Part shown: positions 7,777 to 16,444 of the stretch, in pieces
How positions within the stretch are numbered: position 1 is the first letter of the stretch
How the letters are laid out: every line of letters starts with the position of its first letter
Assembly (NCBI RefSeq): GCF_002904335.1
Contig: NZ_PPHF01000001.1
Span: 1-64,000, forward strand
DNA: 64,000 nt
Source of the DNA: Amycolatopsis sp. CA-126428
GTDB lineage: Bacteria; Actinomycetota; Actinomycetes; Mycobacteriales; Pseudonocardiaceae
Direction: 5' to 3'
Position numbers and translations under genes: made by a program
The notes under the pieces: model-generated
The model's input: the letters and a program-made list of their open reading frames with translations, nothing else
Database searches by the model: none
What the model was told of the DNA's origin: nothing

Positions 7777-9327
7777 CTAGCGGGACAGGACCGCCGTCAG
7801 GACCCGCCGCAGCTCACCCGCGGTGTCCTCGGCCGGCTCCGGGGAGCGCCACGCGACGATGCCGTCGGGACGCACCAGCGAAGCGCCGCCCGTCGCAAGG
7901 CCGTAGCGAGCGGCGAAGAGGTCGTCGTCAAGCACGTGGCAGTCGAGACGGACGCCCAGCTCCGCCGCGATGTCCGCCGCGGCCGGCTGCCACCGCGTGC
8001 CGTCGCCGGCGCACAGCAGGACCCACGAGCGGCCGATCAGGTCCACAGTGGACTCCAGGCCGGGCGCGCGGAAGCCGGGGCGGCCGGTCGGGGCGTGCAC
8101 GTCCTCCACGCGTTCGCCGTCGTCCGGCTCCTCGGTGAGCACCGCGGTCGACCGATAGCGGAACCCGAGGAGGATCCCCACCTGGTCCTCGGCCTTCGTC
8201 AGCCCGGAGACGTCGAGATCGGGGTGCATGCGCTGCTTCATGTTGTGCAGCGACGTGTCGATGACCATCCGCGCGATCGGCTTCCGCTCGGCTTCGTAGG
8301 TGTCGAGCAGCGCCGGACCCGCTTCGCCGCGCAGCACCGCGGCGAGCTTCCACGCGAGGTCCGCGGCGTCGCCCACCGCCGTGTTGCCGCCCATCCCGCC
8401 GGTCGGCGGCGTCACCTTCGCCGCGTCGCCGATCAGGAACACCCGCCCGGCGCGGAACCGGTCGGCGAGCCGCGCGGCGACTTCCCACGAGCCCGTCCAG
8501 ACGATCTCCGGGTCCAGCTCCGGCAGGTCGGTGGCGGCGCGGATCATCGCGACGAGCCGGTCGTGGGTGAAGTCCGCCGGGCTTTCCCCGCGGTCCGGGA
8601 AGTAGTCCGGGGCGAAGGCGTACCGGTTCGGCACGTCGGTGTTGACGAACCCGGCCGTGAAGTCCGGGTGCTGCAGGTAGAACAGGTCGGACAGGCCGGC
8701 CTGGACCCGGTCGCCGAGGTCGGCGTCGAACACCACGCCGAGGCAGTGGCTCAGCGCGTCCATCCCGGTGGTCCCGATGCCGAGCCGCTGCCGGATGCCG
8801 CTGCGCCCGCCGTCGGCCGCGACGACGTAGTCCGCGCGCACCACGGTTTCCTCGCCGGTATCGCGGTGCCGCAGCGTCGCGGTGACGCCGTCCTCCTCCG
8901 GCGCGAGGTCGGTCAGCTCGGTCCGGAACACCACCCGCGCGCCCGCCTTTTCGGCGTGCGCCAGCAGGATCGGCTCCACGACGTCCTGCCCGGCCATGCC
9001 GGCGGGCAGCGTCGTCGACGCCGAGACGTCGAACTCGCTGCCGTCCTGGACGAGCCGGTGCAGCACCCGCCCGGCCAGGCTGGTCGCGACGGTGATCCGC
9101 AACCCCTGCGACGCCCGCGGGCTCGCCGCCAGCACCTCGCGGTCGATTCCCGCCCAGTGGAACAACTCCATCGTGCGCCAGTTCTGCCCGGCGGCGCGCG
9201 AATGGACCGACGTCCCCGCGTGCCGCTCGACGGTCAGCACCTCCACGCCCGCCTGCGCCAGGAACAGCGACGCCGACAACCCGCCCAGCCCGGCCCCCAC
9301 GACCAGCACCTGCACCCGCTCCGCCAC
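7777..9327 (-). CDS. FAD-dependent aromatic monooxygenase (PHBH fold)
   Basis: A 516-residue class A flavoprotein monooxygenase. The N-terminal dinucleotide motif is VLVVGAGLGGLSAS. The second FAD-contact motif GDAAKVTPPTGGMGGN lies near residues 300-315 and is typical of polyketide and phenol hydroxylases. A C-terminal thioredoxin-like region follows residue about 390. It likely hydroxylates an aromatic or polyketide substrate with NAD(P)H and O2. GTG9327 is chosen for the GGAGG five bases upstream; that GGAGG overlaps the in-frame ATG9339, which I reject as start. It is divergent from metY, with an AT-rich inverted repeat in the shared control region. No biosynthetic cluster surrounds it, so resistance or catabolism is as likely as synthesis. 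Confidence 0.88.
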   Translation of the reverse strand: MAERVQVLVVGAGLGGLSASLFLAQAGVEVLTVERHAGTSVHSRAAGQNWRTMELFHWAGIDREVLAASPRASQGLRITVATSLAGRVLHRLVQDGSEFDVSASTTLPAGMAGQDVVEPILLAHAEKAGARVVFRTELTDLAPEEDGVTATLRHRDTGEETVVRADYVVAADGGRSGIRQRLGIGTTGMDALSHCLGVVFDADLGDRVQAGLSDLFYLQHPDFTAGFVNTDVPNRYAFAPDYFPDRGESPADFTHDRLVAMIRAATDLPELDPEIVWTGSWEVAARLADRFRAGRVFLIGDAAKVTPPTGGMGGNTAVGDAADLAWKLAAVLRGEAGPALLDTYEAERKPIARMVIDTSLHNMKQRMHPDLDVSGLTKAEDQVGILLGFRYRSTAVLTEEPDDGERVEDVHAPTGRPGFRAPGLESTVDLIGRSWVLLCAGDGTRWQPAAADIAAELGVRLDCHVLDDDLFAARYGLATGGASLVRPDGIVAWRSPEPAEDTAGELRRVLTAVLSR

Positions 9328-9345
9328 GACTACCTCCATGCCCGT

Positions 9346-9384
9346 GAATCTCTATTGATAAATATCTTAGCTACAGAGAGATTC
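9346..9384. promoter_or_regulatory. AT-rich inverted repeat, candidate operator
   Basis: GAATCTCT (9346-9353) and AGAGATTC (9377-9384) form 8-bp arms around an AT-rich centre containing GATAAATATC. The block is far lower in GC than anything nearby and lies 19 bp from the monooxygenase start. It probably controls that gene (MarR- or TetR-type site by appearance). Confidence 0.5.
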
Positions 9385-9500
9385 GATTGGCAAGGCAATT
9401 TGACTCCCAGGAGGTGGGACGGGTTGGGTAGGCCGTTCGGCGCAAGTAGCTTCGTCCCGGCAGCCCTCCGAGAACCCCTTGAGCCGCAAGGAGAAAACCG

Positions 9501-10805
9501 ATGGCCGAGACTTCGGCGTGGTCCTTCGAGACCCAGCAGATCCACGCGGGTGCCGCGCCGGACCCGGCCACCGGGGCGCGGGCGACGCCGATCTACCAGA
9601 CGACGTCGTACGTCTTCCGCGACAGCCAGCACGGCGCCGACCTGTTCAGCCTCGCCGAGCCCGGCAACATCTACACGCGGATCATGAACCCGACCCAGGA
9701 CGTGCTGGAGCAGCGGCTCGCCGCGCTCGAAGGCGGCGTCGCGGCGCTGGCGTTCGCGTCCGGCTCGGCCGCGACCACGGCGGCGATCCTGAACCTCGCG
9801 GGAGCGGGCGACCACTTCGTCTCCAGCCCGTCGCTCTACGGCGGCACCTACAACCTCTTCCACTACACGCTGCCGAAGCTCGGGGTCGAGGTCACGTTCA
9901 TCGACGACCAGGACGACCTGGAGCAGTGGCGCGCCGCCGTCCGGCCGAACACCAAGCTGTTCTTCGCCGAGACGCTGGCCAACCCGGGCAGCAACGTCCT
10001 CGACATCCGGGGCGTCGCCGACGTCGCGCACGAGGCCGGCGTCCCGCTCGTCGTCGACAACACGGTGCCGACGCCGTACCTGCTACGCCCGATCGAGCAC
10101 GGCGCCGACGTCGTCGTGCACTCCGCGACCAAGTACCTCGGCGGCCACGGCACCACGGTGGCCGGCCTGCTGGTCGACGGCGGCACGTTCGACTTCGGCA
10201 AGGACCCGGCGCGGTTCCCGGGCTTCACCGAGCCGGACCCCAGCTACCACGGCCTGAAGTACTGGGAGGCGCTCGGCCCGGGCGCGTACGCGGCGAAGGC
10301 GCGCGTCCAGATCCTGCGCGACACCGGCGCGGCGATCTCGCCGTTGAACAGCTTCCTGATCCTGCAGGGCATCGAGACGCTGTCGCTGCGCATCGAACGG
10401 CACGTGGCGAACGCGCAGGCGCTGGCCGAGTGGCTGGAACAGCGCGACGAGGTCGAGACGGTCTACTACGCCGGCCTGCCGTCGAGCCCGCACCACGCCA
10501 ACGCGCAGAAGTACCTCCCGCGCGGCGCGGGCGCGGTCCTGTCGTTCGACCTGCGCGGCGGGGTCGAGGCGGGCCGGAAGTTCGTCGACGGCACCGAGCT
10601 GCACAGCCAGCTGGTGAACATCGGCGACGTCCGGAGCCTGATCGTGCACCCGGCGTCGACCACGCACAGCCAGCTCAACCCCGAGGAGCAGCTCTCCAGC
10701 GGCGTCACGCCCGGGCTGGTCCGGCTCGCCGTCGGGCTGGAGGGCATCGAGGACCTCAAGGCCGACCTCGAGGCCGGATTCCGGGCGGCCAAGGCGGAAC
10801 TGTGA
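9501..10805 (+). CDS. metY: O-acetylhomoserine aminocarboxypropyltransferase (sulfhydrylase)
   Basis: A 434-residue PLP enzyme of the Cys/Met metabolism family that converts O-acetylhomoserine and sulfide to homocysteine. The start WSFETQQIHAGAAPD and the region TPIYQTTSYVF are characteristic, and the PLP lysine is in HSATKYLGGHGTT. The length and the insert GSFDFGKDPARFPGF-type region (here TFDFGKDPARFPGFTEPDP) are those of MetY and not of shorter cystathionine synthases. AAGGAG lies eight bases before the ATG. It overlaps metX by GTGA, so sulfhydrylase and its substrate-forming enzyme are translationally coupled. I saw no SAM riboswitch in the 9385-9500 leader. Confidence 0.96.
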   Translation: MAETSAWSFETQQIHAGAAPDPATGARATPIYQTTSYVFRDSQHGADLFSLAEPGNIYTRIMNPTQDVLEQRLAALEGGVAALAFASGSAATTAAILNLAGAGDHFVSSPSLYGGTYNLFHYTLPKLGVEVTFIDDQDDLEQWRAAVRPNTKLFFAETLANPGSNVLDIRGVADVAHEAGVPLVVDNTVPTPYLLRPIEHGADVVVHSATKYLGGHGTTVAGLLVDGGTFDFGKDPARFPGFTEPDPSYHGLKYWEALGPGAYAAKARVQILRDTGAAISPLNSFLILQGIETLSLRIERHVANAQALAEWLEQRDEVETVYYAGLPSSPHHANAQKYLPRGAGAVLSFDLRGGVEAGRKFVDGTELHSQLVNIGDVRSLIVHPASTTHSQLNPEEQLSSGVTPGLVRLAVGLEGIEDLKADLEAGFRAAKAEL

Positions 10806-11920
10806 CGGCTGGGCCCGTCACCGGCGCCTGGCGGATCGGTGATCCGCCGGGCCGCCGGCAGTTCGTCACCGGCCCCGGCGCGCTCGCCCTGGAGGCCGGT
10901 GGCGTGCTGCCGTCGTTCTCCCTCGCGTACGAGACGTGGGGGACGCTGAACGCCGATGCGTCCAACGCGATCCTCGTCGAGCACGCCCTGACCGGGGACA
11001 GCCACGCGGCCGGTCCCGCCGGGCCGGGGCACCCGAGCGCGGGCTGGTGGGACGCGCTGATCGGGCCGGGGAAGGCCGTCGACACGAACGAGTTCTTCGT
11101 CGTGGTCCCGAACGTGCTCGGCGGCTGCCAGGGCTCGACCGGGCCGTCGTCGCCGGCGCCCGACGGGCGGCCGTGGGGCAGCCGGTTCCCGGTGGTCACG
11201 GTCCGCGACCAGGTCGCGGCCGAAGCGGCGCTGGCGGACACGCTGGGCATCGACCGCTGGGCGGCCGTCGTCGGCGGGTCGATGGGCGGGATGCGCGCGC
11301 TGGAGTGGGCGGTGTCGCTGCCGCCGCGGGTGGCTTCGGTGCTGGTGCTGGCCTCGACCGCCCGGGCGTCGGCCGAGCAGATCGCCTGGGCGGCCCCGCA
11401 GCTGCACGCGATCCGCGCGGACCCGTGCTTCCACGGCGGCGACTACTACTCGGCGCCTTCGGGACCCGGCGCCGGGCTCGGCATCGCCCGGCGGATCGCG
11501 CACGTCACCTACCGCAGCGAGCCCGAGCTGGCCCAGCGGTTCGGCCGGGTGCCGCAGGACGGCGAAGATCCCCTGCGCGGCGGCCGGTTCGCCGTCGAGT
11601 CCTATTTGGACCACCACGCGGCCAAGCTGGCGCGCCGCTTCGACGCGAACAGCTACCTGGTGCTGACGGAGTCGATGAACACCCACGACGTCGGCCGCGG
11701 CCGCGGCGGCGTGGCGGCGGCCCTCGGCCGGGTGACGGCGCGGGCGGTGATCGGCGGCGTCGACAGCGACCGGCTCTACCCGCTGTACCAGTCGGCGGAG
11801 ATCGCGGCCGGGATCCCCGGGGCGCCGGAGCCGTCGATCGTGTCCTCGCCGTACGGGCACGATTCGTTCCTCATCGAAGCCGGCCAGATCGCGGCCCTGG
11901 TCAAGCACCTGCTGGGTTAG
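10802..11920 (+). CDS. metX: Homoserine O-acetyltransferase
   Basis: A 372-residue alpha/beta hydrolase-fold acyltransferase that activates homoserine with acetyl-CoA, the first committed step to methionine. The nucleophile elbow GGSMGG places Ser160; the acid is in GGVDSDRLYP and the histidine in YGHDSF near the C-terminus. LVEHALTGDSH and VVPNVLGGCQGSTGPSS are family hallmarks. GTG10802 overlaps the metY stop. The product feeds directly to MetY. The gene ends 13 bases before a convergent small gene with no visible terminator. Confidence 0.96.
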   Translation: MTAGPVTGAWRIGDPPGRRQFVTGPGALALEAGGVLPSFSLAYETWGTLNADASNAILVEHALTGDSHAAGPAGPGHPSAGWWDALIGPGKAVDTNEFFVVVPNVLGGCQGSTGPSSPAPDGRPWGSRFPVVTVRDQVAAEAALADTLGIDRWAAVVGGSMGGMRALEWAVSLPPRVASVLVLASTARASAEQIAWAAPQLHAIRADPCFHGGDYYSAPSGPGAGLGIARRIAHVTYRSEPELAQRFGRVPQDGEDPLRGGRFAVESYLDHHAAKLARRFDANSYLVLTESMNTHDVGRGRGGVAAALGRVTARAVIGGVDSDRLYPLYQSAEIAAGIPGAPEPSIVSSPYGHDSFLIEAGQIAALVKHLLG

Positions 11921-11933
11921 GCGCTTCGGGGCG

Positions 11934-12440
11934 TCAGTCCGAGACGGCCTCGGAGATCCAGGGGGCCACCGGCAGGTCGCGGTCCAGGCACTCCACCGAC
12001 AGCCGGATGGTCCAGCGCAGCGCCTGCAGGACGAGGCTGTCGACCTCGTCCGGGGCCGCGTTGGCGAGCGCGATCTCGACCTGCTCCTGCGCGGCTTCGG
12101 TGTTGCCGTGCACCTCCGCGAGCAGCGTCCGGACCGCCGTCCGCACCGGCGGGTCGGCCTGGTCGATCGAGACCTCTTCGCCGTCTTCGTCGAACACCTG
12201 GACCTTCACCGGGGCGCTGCCGCCGTCGCCGAGGGTGGAGACCATCGCGCTGCACTCGCCGAAGAGCAGCAGCATCAGGGCCTTCGTCTCGTCCGCGCGG
12301 GCCTGCGGCTCGGCGGCCGAGGGGGCGACCTCGCCCAGCGCTTCGGCGTCGTCGCCGAGGCTCAGCGCGGTCAACGCGCGCTGAGCCTTCTCGACGAGCC
12401 GGCGCTCCTGCTCGCTCCAATCCGGGTCCACGTGCCCCAT
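11934..12440 (-). CDS. Conserved hypothetical protein (168 aa)
   Basis: A 168-residue acidic soluble protein of unknown function. It starts MGHVDPDWSEQERRLVEKAQ and contains an acidic patch VQVFDEDGEEVSIDQAD. The rest appears helical. No signal peptide, membrane segment or catalytic motif is seen. The ATG at 12438-12440 is chosen where the charged N-terminus starts; GTG12431 is an alternative. It lies 49 bp downstream of the TetR gene on the same strand and may be cotranscribed with it. Confidence 0.6.
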   Translation of the reverse strand: MGHVDPDWSEQERRLVEKAQRALTALSLGDDAEALGEVAPSAAEPQARADETKALMLLLFGECSAMVSTLGDGGSAPVKVQVFDEDGEEVSIDQADPPVRTAVRTLLAEVHGNTEAAQEQVEIALANAAPDEVDSLVLQALRWTIRLSVECLDRDLPVAPWISEAVSD

Positions 12441-12489
12441 CAAACACCACGAGGGCGCTCGGCGGGATACCTTGATCCGCCGATGGCCA

Positions 12490-13077
12490 TCAGGCCGCGC
12501 GAAGGGCACCCAGCGCGAGCCGGCAGAGCAGTTCGGCGAGCTCGTCGTCACCGAGATGGCGGTTGTACGGGGTCGAGTTGATCAGTCCGAACACGGCGTG
12601 TGCCGCCGACCGCGCCTGTCGTTCTCCCAGGTCCGGGACGGCTTCGCGGATCACGCGCACCCACACCTCGACGTACTGGCGCTGGAGCGCGCGCACCTGC
12701 TTGCGGTCGGCGTCGGTGAGGTTGGCGAGGTTGCGCTCCTGAACGGTGATCAAGGCCGGGTGCTCGAGCGCGAAATCGACGTGGAACCGCACCAGGCCGG
12801 TCAGCGTGTCGTCGGGCTCACCCGGCCGCGCGGCTCGCGCCGTGCCGCCGTCGAGCAGGTAGCGGCTGATCGAGTTCAGCATCTCGCCGAGGATCGCGTC
12901 CTTGCTGCGGAAGTGCCGGTAGAGCGCCGGGCCGGAGATGCCCACCGCGGCGCCGATGTCGTCGATCCCGACGCCGTGGAAGCCGTGGTGGGCGAACAGC
13001 TCGGCGGCCGCGGACAGGATCTGTTCCCGCCTGTTCGCCTTCTCGCCGTTCACCAGAGGGGTGGGGTTGGCCGGCAT
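12490..13077 (-). CDS. TetR-family regulator of the acyl-CoA carboxylase operon
   Basis: A 195-residue TetR repressor. The N-terminal HTH is RREQILSAAAELFAHHG ... VGISGPALYRHFRSKD (residues 16-60), followed by a helical ligand-binding domain. A 16-bp operator GTTAGCG-N2-CGCTAAC lies 22 bp upstream of its own start, and two copies precede the acyl-CoA carboxylase operon 1.7 kb away. It therefore probably represses both and responds to an acyl-CoA, as TetR-type regulators of branched-chain amino-acid and fatty-acid degradation do (inference). TAATAT six bases before the ATG indicates a leaderless message. Confidence 0.92.
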   Translation of the reverse strand: MPANPTPLVNGEKANRREQILSAAAELFAHHGFHGVGIDDIGAAVGISGPALYRHFRSKDAILGEMLNSISRYLLDGGTARAARPGEPDDTLTGLVRFHVDFALEHPALITVQERNLANLTDADRKQVRALQRQYVEVWVRVIREAVPDLGERQARSAAHAVFGLINSTPYNRHLGDDELAELLCRLALGALRAA

Positions 13078-13083
13078 CAGGCC

Positions 13084-13089
13084 ATATTA
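13084..13089 (-). promoter_or_regulatory. -10 box TAATAT of the TetR gene
   Basis: Read on the minus strand, TAATAT is followed by six bases and the ATG of the TetR gene, which fits a leaderless transcript. The operator at 13099-13114 lies over the -35 position, as expected for autorepression. Confidence 0.6.
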
Positions 13090-13098
13090 GAGCGGCAG

Positions 13099-13114
13099 GT
13101 TAGCGAGCGCTAAC
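13099..13114. promoter_or_regulatory. TetR operator, copy 1 (autoregulatory)
   Basis: GTTAGCGAGCGCTAAC: two perfect 7-base arms around AG. It is the same motif as at 14769-14784 and, with one mismatch, 14797-14812. Confidence 0.8.
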
Positions 13115-13148
13115 GTCCCCGGCCGGGGGACGCCAGCGCTCGAGCCGG

Positions 13149-13616
13149 TCATACGGGCGGCGACACACCCAGGTTCACGCCGTTCGCCGCGCCCACCGAG
13201 TTCACCCGGCCGCTCCAGGCAACGGACCGCCCGAAGCACACCGACCACGAGTTCGCCCCGACCCCCGACGACGCGCACGCCCAGATGCCCAGGGGGGAGC
13301 CCGAAGTGGTGTACAGGTCCATGGCCGCGTCCACGGAGTAGAGGGCGGCCCGGTTGTTGCGCACGATCACCGCCCCCTGCACGGCGCCCCCGCCTGCCGA
13401 CCTGATCGCGCAGACCTGCGCGACCACGTTGGCGGCGAGCGCCTTGGAGCCGGCGCACTGCCAGTCGGCCGAGCTGGAGGTGATCGGGTTGGTGTTGCCG
13501 TACGCGTGCCACGAGCCGCTCTCCGCGGCCGAGGCGGGGCTCGCGGTCGCCACCCCCAGCCCGAGCCCGGCGGCGATGGTCAGCAACGCGGTGAGGGTTC
13601 TTCGCGCGAACGCCAT
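13149..13616 (-). CDS. Small secreted protein of unknown function (155 aa)
   Basis: A 155-residue exported protein. The signal peptide covers about residues 1-30 (LTALLTIAAGLGLGVATASPASA, cleaved near ASA-AES). The mature part of about 125 residues is rich in Ser, Ala, Gly and Trp and has four cysteines in two spaced pairs (WQCAGS, VCAIRS, WACASS, VCFGRS), probably two disulfides. No enzyme motif is seen. An AAGGGGA ribosome site precedes the ATG. It is monocistronic, between the TetR gene and the lipase. Confidence 0.75.
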   Translation of the reverse strand: MAFARRTLTALLTIAAGLGLGVATASPASAAESGSWHAYGNTNPITSSSADWQCAGSKALAANVVAQVCAIRSAGGGAVQGAVIVRNNRAALYSVDAAMDLYTTSGSPLGIWACASSGVGANSWSVCFGRSVAWSGRVNSVGAANGVNLGVSPPV

Positions 13617-13886
13617 GGGGTGTTCCCCTTTCGTCGAGCCCCCGGTCGGCTCCGGCGGCGTCAGGGCCTACTCGCGCCAACCCGGTCCGCGGTTCTGCCG
13701 GAAGCGGCCGGTTCACTCGAATGGCTGGGGCCGGGCGTTTCCCGTTGATCTTGGGCGGCTGACGAACCGCTGACGTTTCACACTTCCGGTGTGGGCCGAG
13801 TGGGTACCTACCGGTAACCAGGGGTTCCTTGTGAGCCCCTCACCTGCTGTCCTATTTGGGTCGGCCCTGTCACAAAGGAGTGACCC

Positions 13887-14699
13887 ATGGCTGTTCCCAC
13901 CCGTAATTTCCGGCGATCCCTCCTACGGTTGAGCACGGCCCTGGGGGCCGTTGTCGTTGCCACACTCGGCGTCACGGGCCTCGCCCACGCCGCCGGGACC
14001 GTCTACGCCGCGCTCGGCGACTCCTACTCCTCCGGGGTCGGAGCCGGCAGCTACGGCAGTTCCGGGAGCTGTTACCGCAGCTCCAAGGCCTACCCGCAGC
14101 TGTGGGCCAACGCCCACAGCGGAACCTCGTTCACGTTCCTGGCCTGCTCGGGAGCGAAGACCGGGGACGTGATCAGCCAGGCGAACTCGATCCCCTCGTC
14201 GGCCACGCTCGTCACGGTGACCGTCGGCGGGAACGACGCCGGGTTCAGCGATGTGATCACCACCTGCACCCTGGGCAGTGATTCCGACTGCGTGAACCGG
14301 GTCAACACGGCCAAGGCGTACGTGAACAACACGCTGCCGGCGCTGCTGACCAACACCTACAACGCGATCAAGGCCAAGGCGCCGGGCGCCCGGCTCGTCG
14401 TCCTGTCCTACCCGCGCTTCTACACCGTGCCCGGCTCCTGCTGGGTCGGGCTGAGCGACACCAAGCGCACGGCGATCAACTCGGGCGCCGACGCACTGGC
14501 GTCGGTGATCCAGTCCCGGGCCGCCTCGGCGGGCGGGACCTTCGTCGACGTCCGGCCGTCGTTCAACGGGCACAACATCTGCTCGTCGGCCGGCGATTAC
14601 CTGCACAGCCTGACCTGGCCGGTGATCGAGTCCTACCACCCGACCGTGGCCGGGCAGTCGGGCGGTTACTACGCCCCGCTGACGGCGGCGATCGGCTGA
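13887..14699 (+). CDS. Secreted SGNH/GDSL lipase-esterase
   Basis: A 270-residue exported esterase resembling the Streptomyces extracellular GDSL lipases. The signal peptide ends at about residue 35 (GLAHA-A). Block I GDSYSSGVGAG carries nucleophile Ser46, block III is VGGNDAG (oxyanion hole), and His251 in SYHPT completes the site. Cysteines are spaced as in the family (three disulfides). AAAGGAG lies upstream of the ATG at good distance. The strong hairpin at 14710-14739 ends the unit, so it is not part of the carboxylase operon. The 270 bp before it (13617-13886) hold only promoter sequence. Confidence 0.93.
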   Translation: MAVPTRNFRRSLLRLSTALGAVVVATLGVTGLAHAAGTVYAALGDSYSSGVGAGSYGSSGSCYRSSKAYPQLWANAHSGTSFTFLACSGAKTGDVISQANSIPSSATLVTVTVGGNDAGFSDVITTCTLGSDSDCVNRVNTAKAYVNNTLPALLTNTYNAIKAKAPGARLVVLSYPRFYTVPGSCWVGLSDTKRTAINSGADALASVIQSRAASAGGTFVDVRPSFNGHNICSSAGDYLHSLTWPVIESYHPTVAGQSGGYYAPLTAAIG

Positions 14700-14709
14700 T
14701 CCGCCCGTG

Positions 14710-14739
14710 ACGGCCACCCCGGTCCGCCGGGGTGGCCGT
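14710..14739 (+). terminator. Hairpin terminator after the lipase
   Basis: A perfect 13-bp stem (14710-14722 with 14727-14739) and a 4-base loop, ten bases after the lipase stop. Confidence 0.88.
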
Positions 14740-14768
14740 TGCGCGCGTTCCGGCGACTGGACACCCAC

Positions 14769-14784
14769 GTTAGCGGTCGCTAAC
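14769..14784. promoter_or_regulatory. TetR operator, copy 2
   Basis: GTTAGCGGTCGCTAAC, a perfect 7+7 dyad around GT. Its centre is 28 bp from the next copy and 49 bp before the carboxylase start. Confidence 0.8.
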
Positions 14785-14796
14785 ATCGGAGCGGAG

Positions 14797-14812
14797 GTTA
14801 ACGACCGCTAAC
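14797..14812. promoter_or_regulatory. TetR operator, copy 3
   Basis: GTTAACGACCGCTAAC, the same dyad with one arm mismatch. It ends 13 bases before the ATG of the carboxylase beta subunit and thus lies in the promoter or at the transcript start. Confidence 0.75.
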
Positions 14813-14825
14813 TTCGAGGGAGCCC

Positions 14826-16439
<1,614 letters not shown>

Positions 16440-16444
16440 GGGGC

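Noticed and set aside
9385..9500. SAM riboswitch ahead of metY
   Set aside because: No conserved SAM-I, SAM-II or SAM-IV core elements or pseudoknot could be recognised in this short leader.
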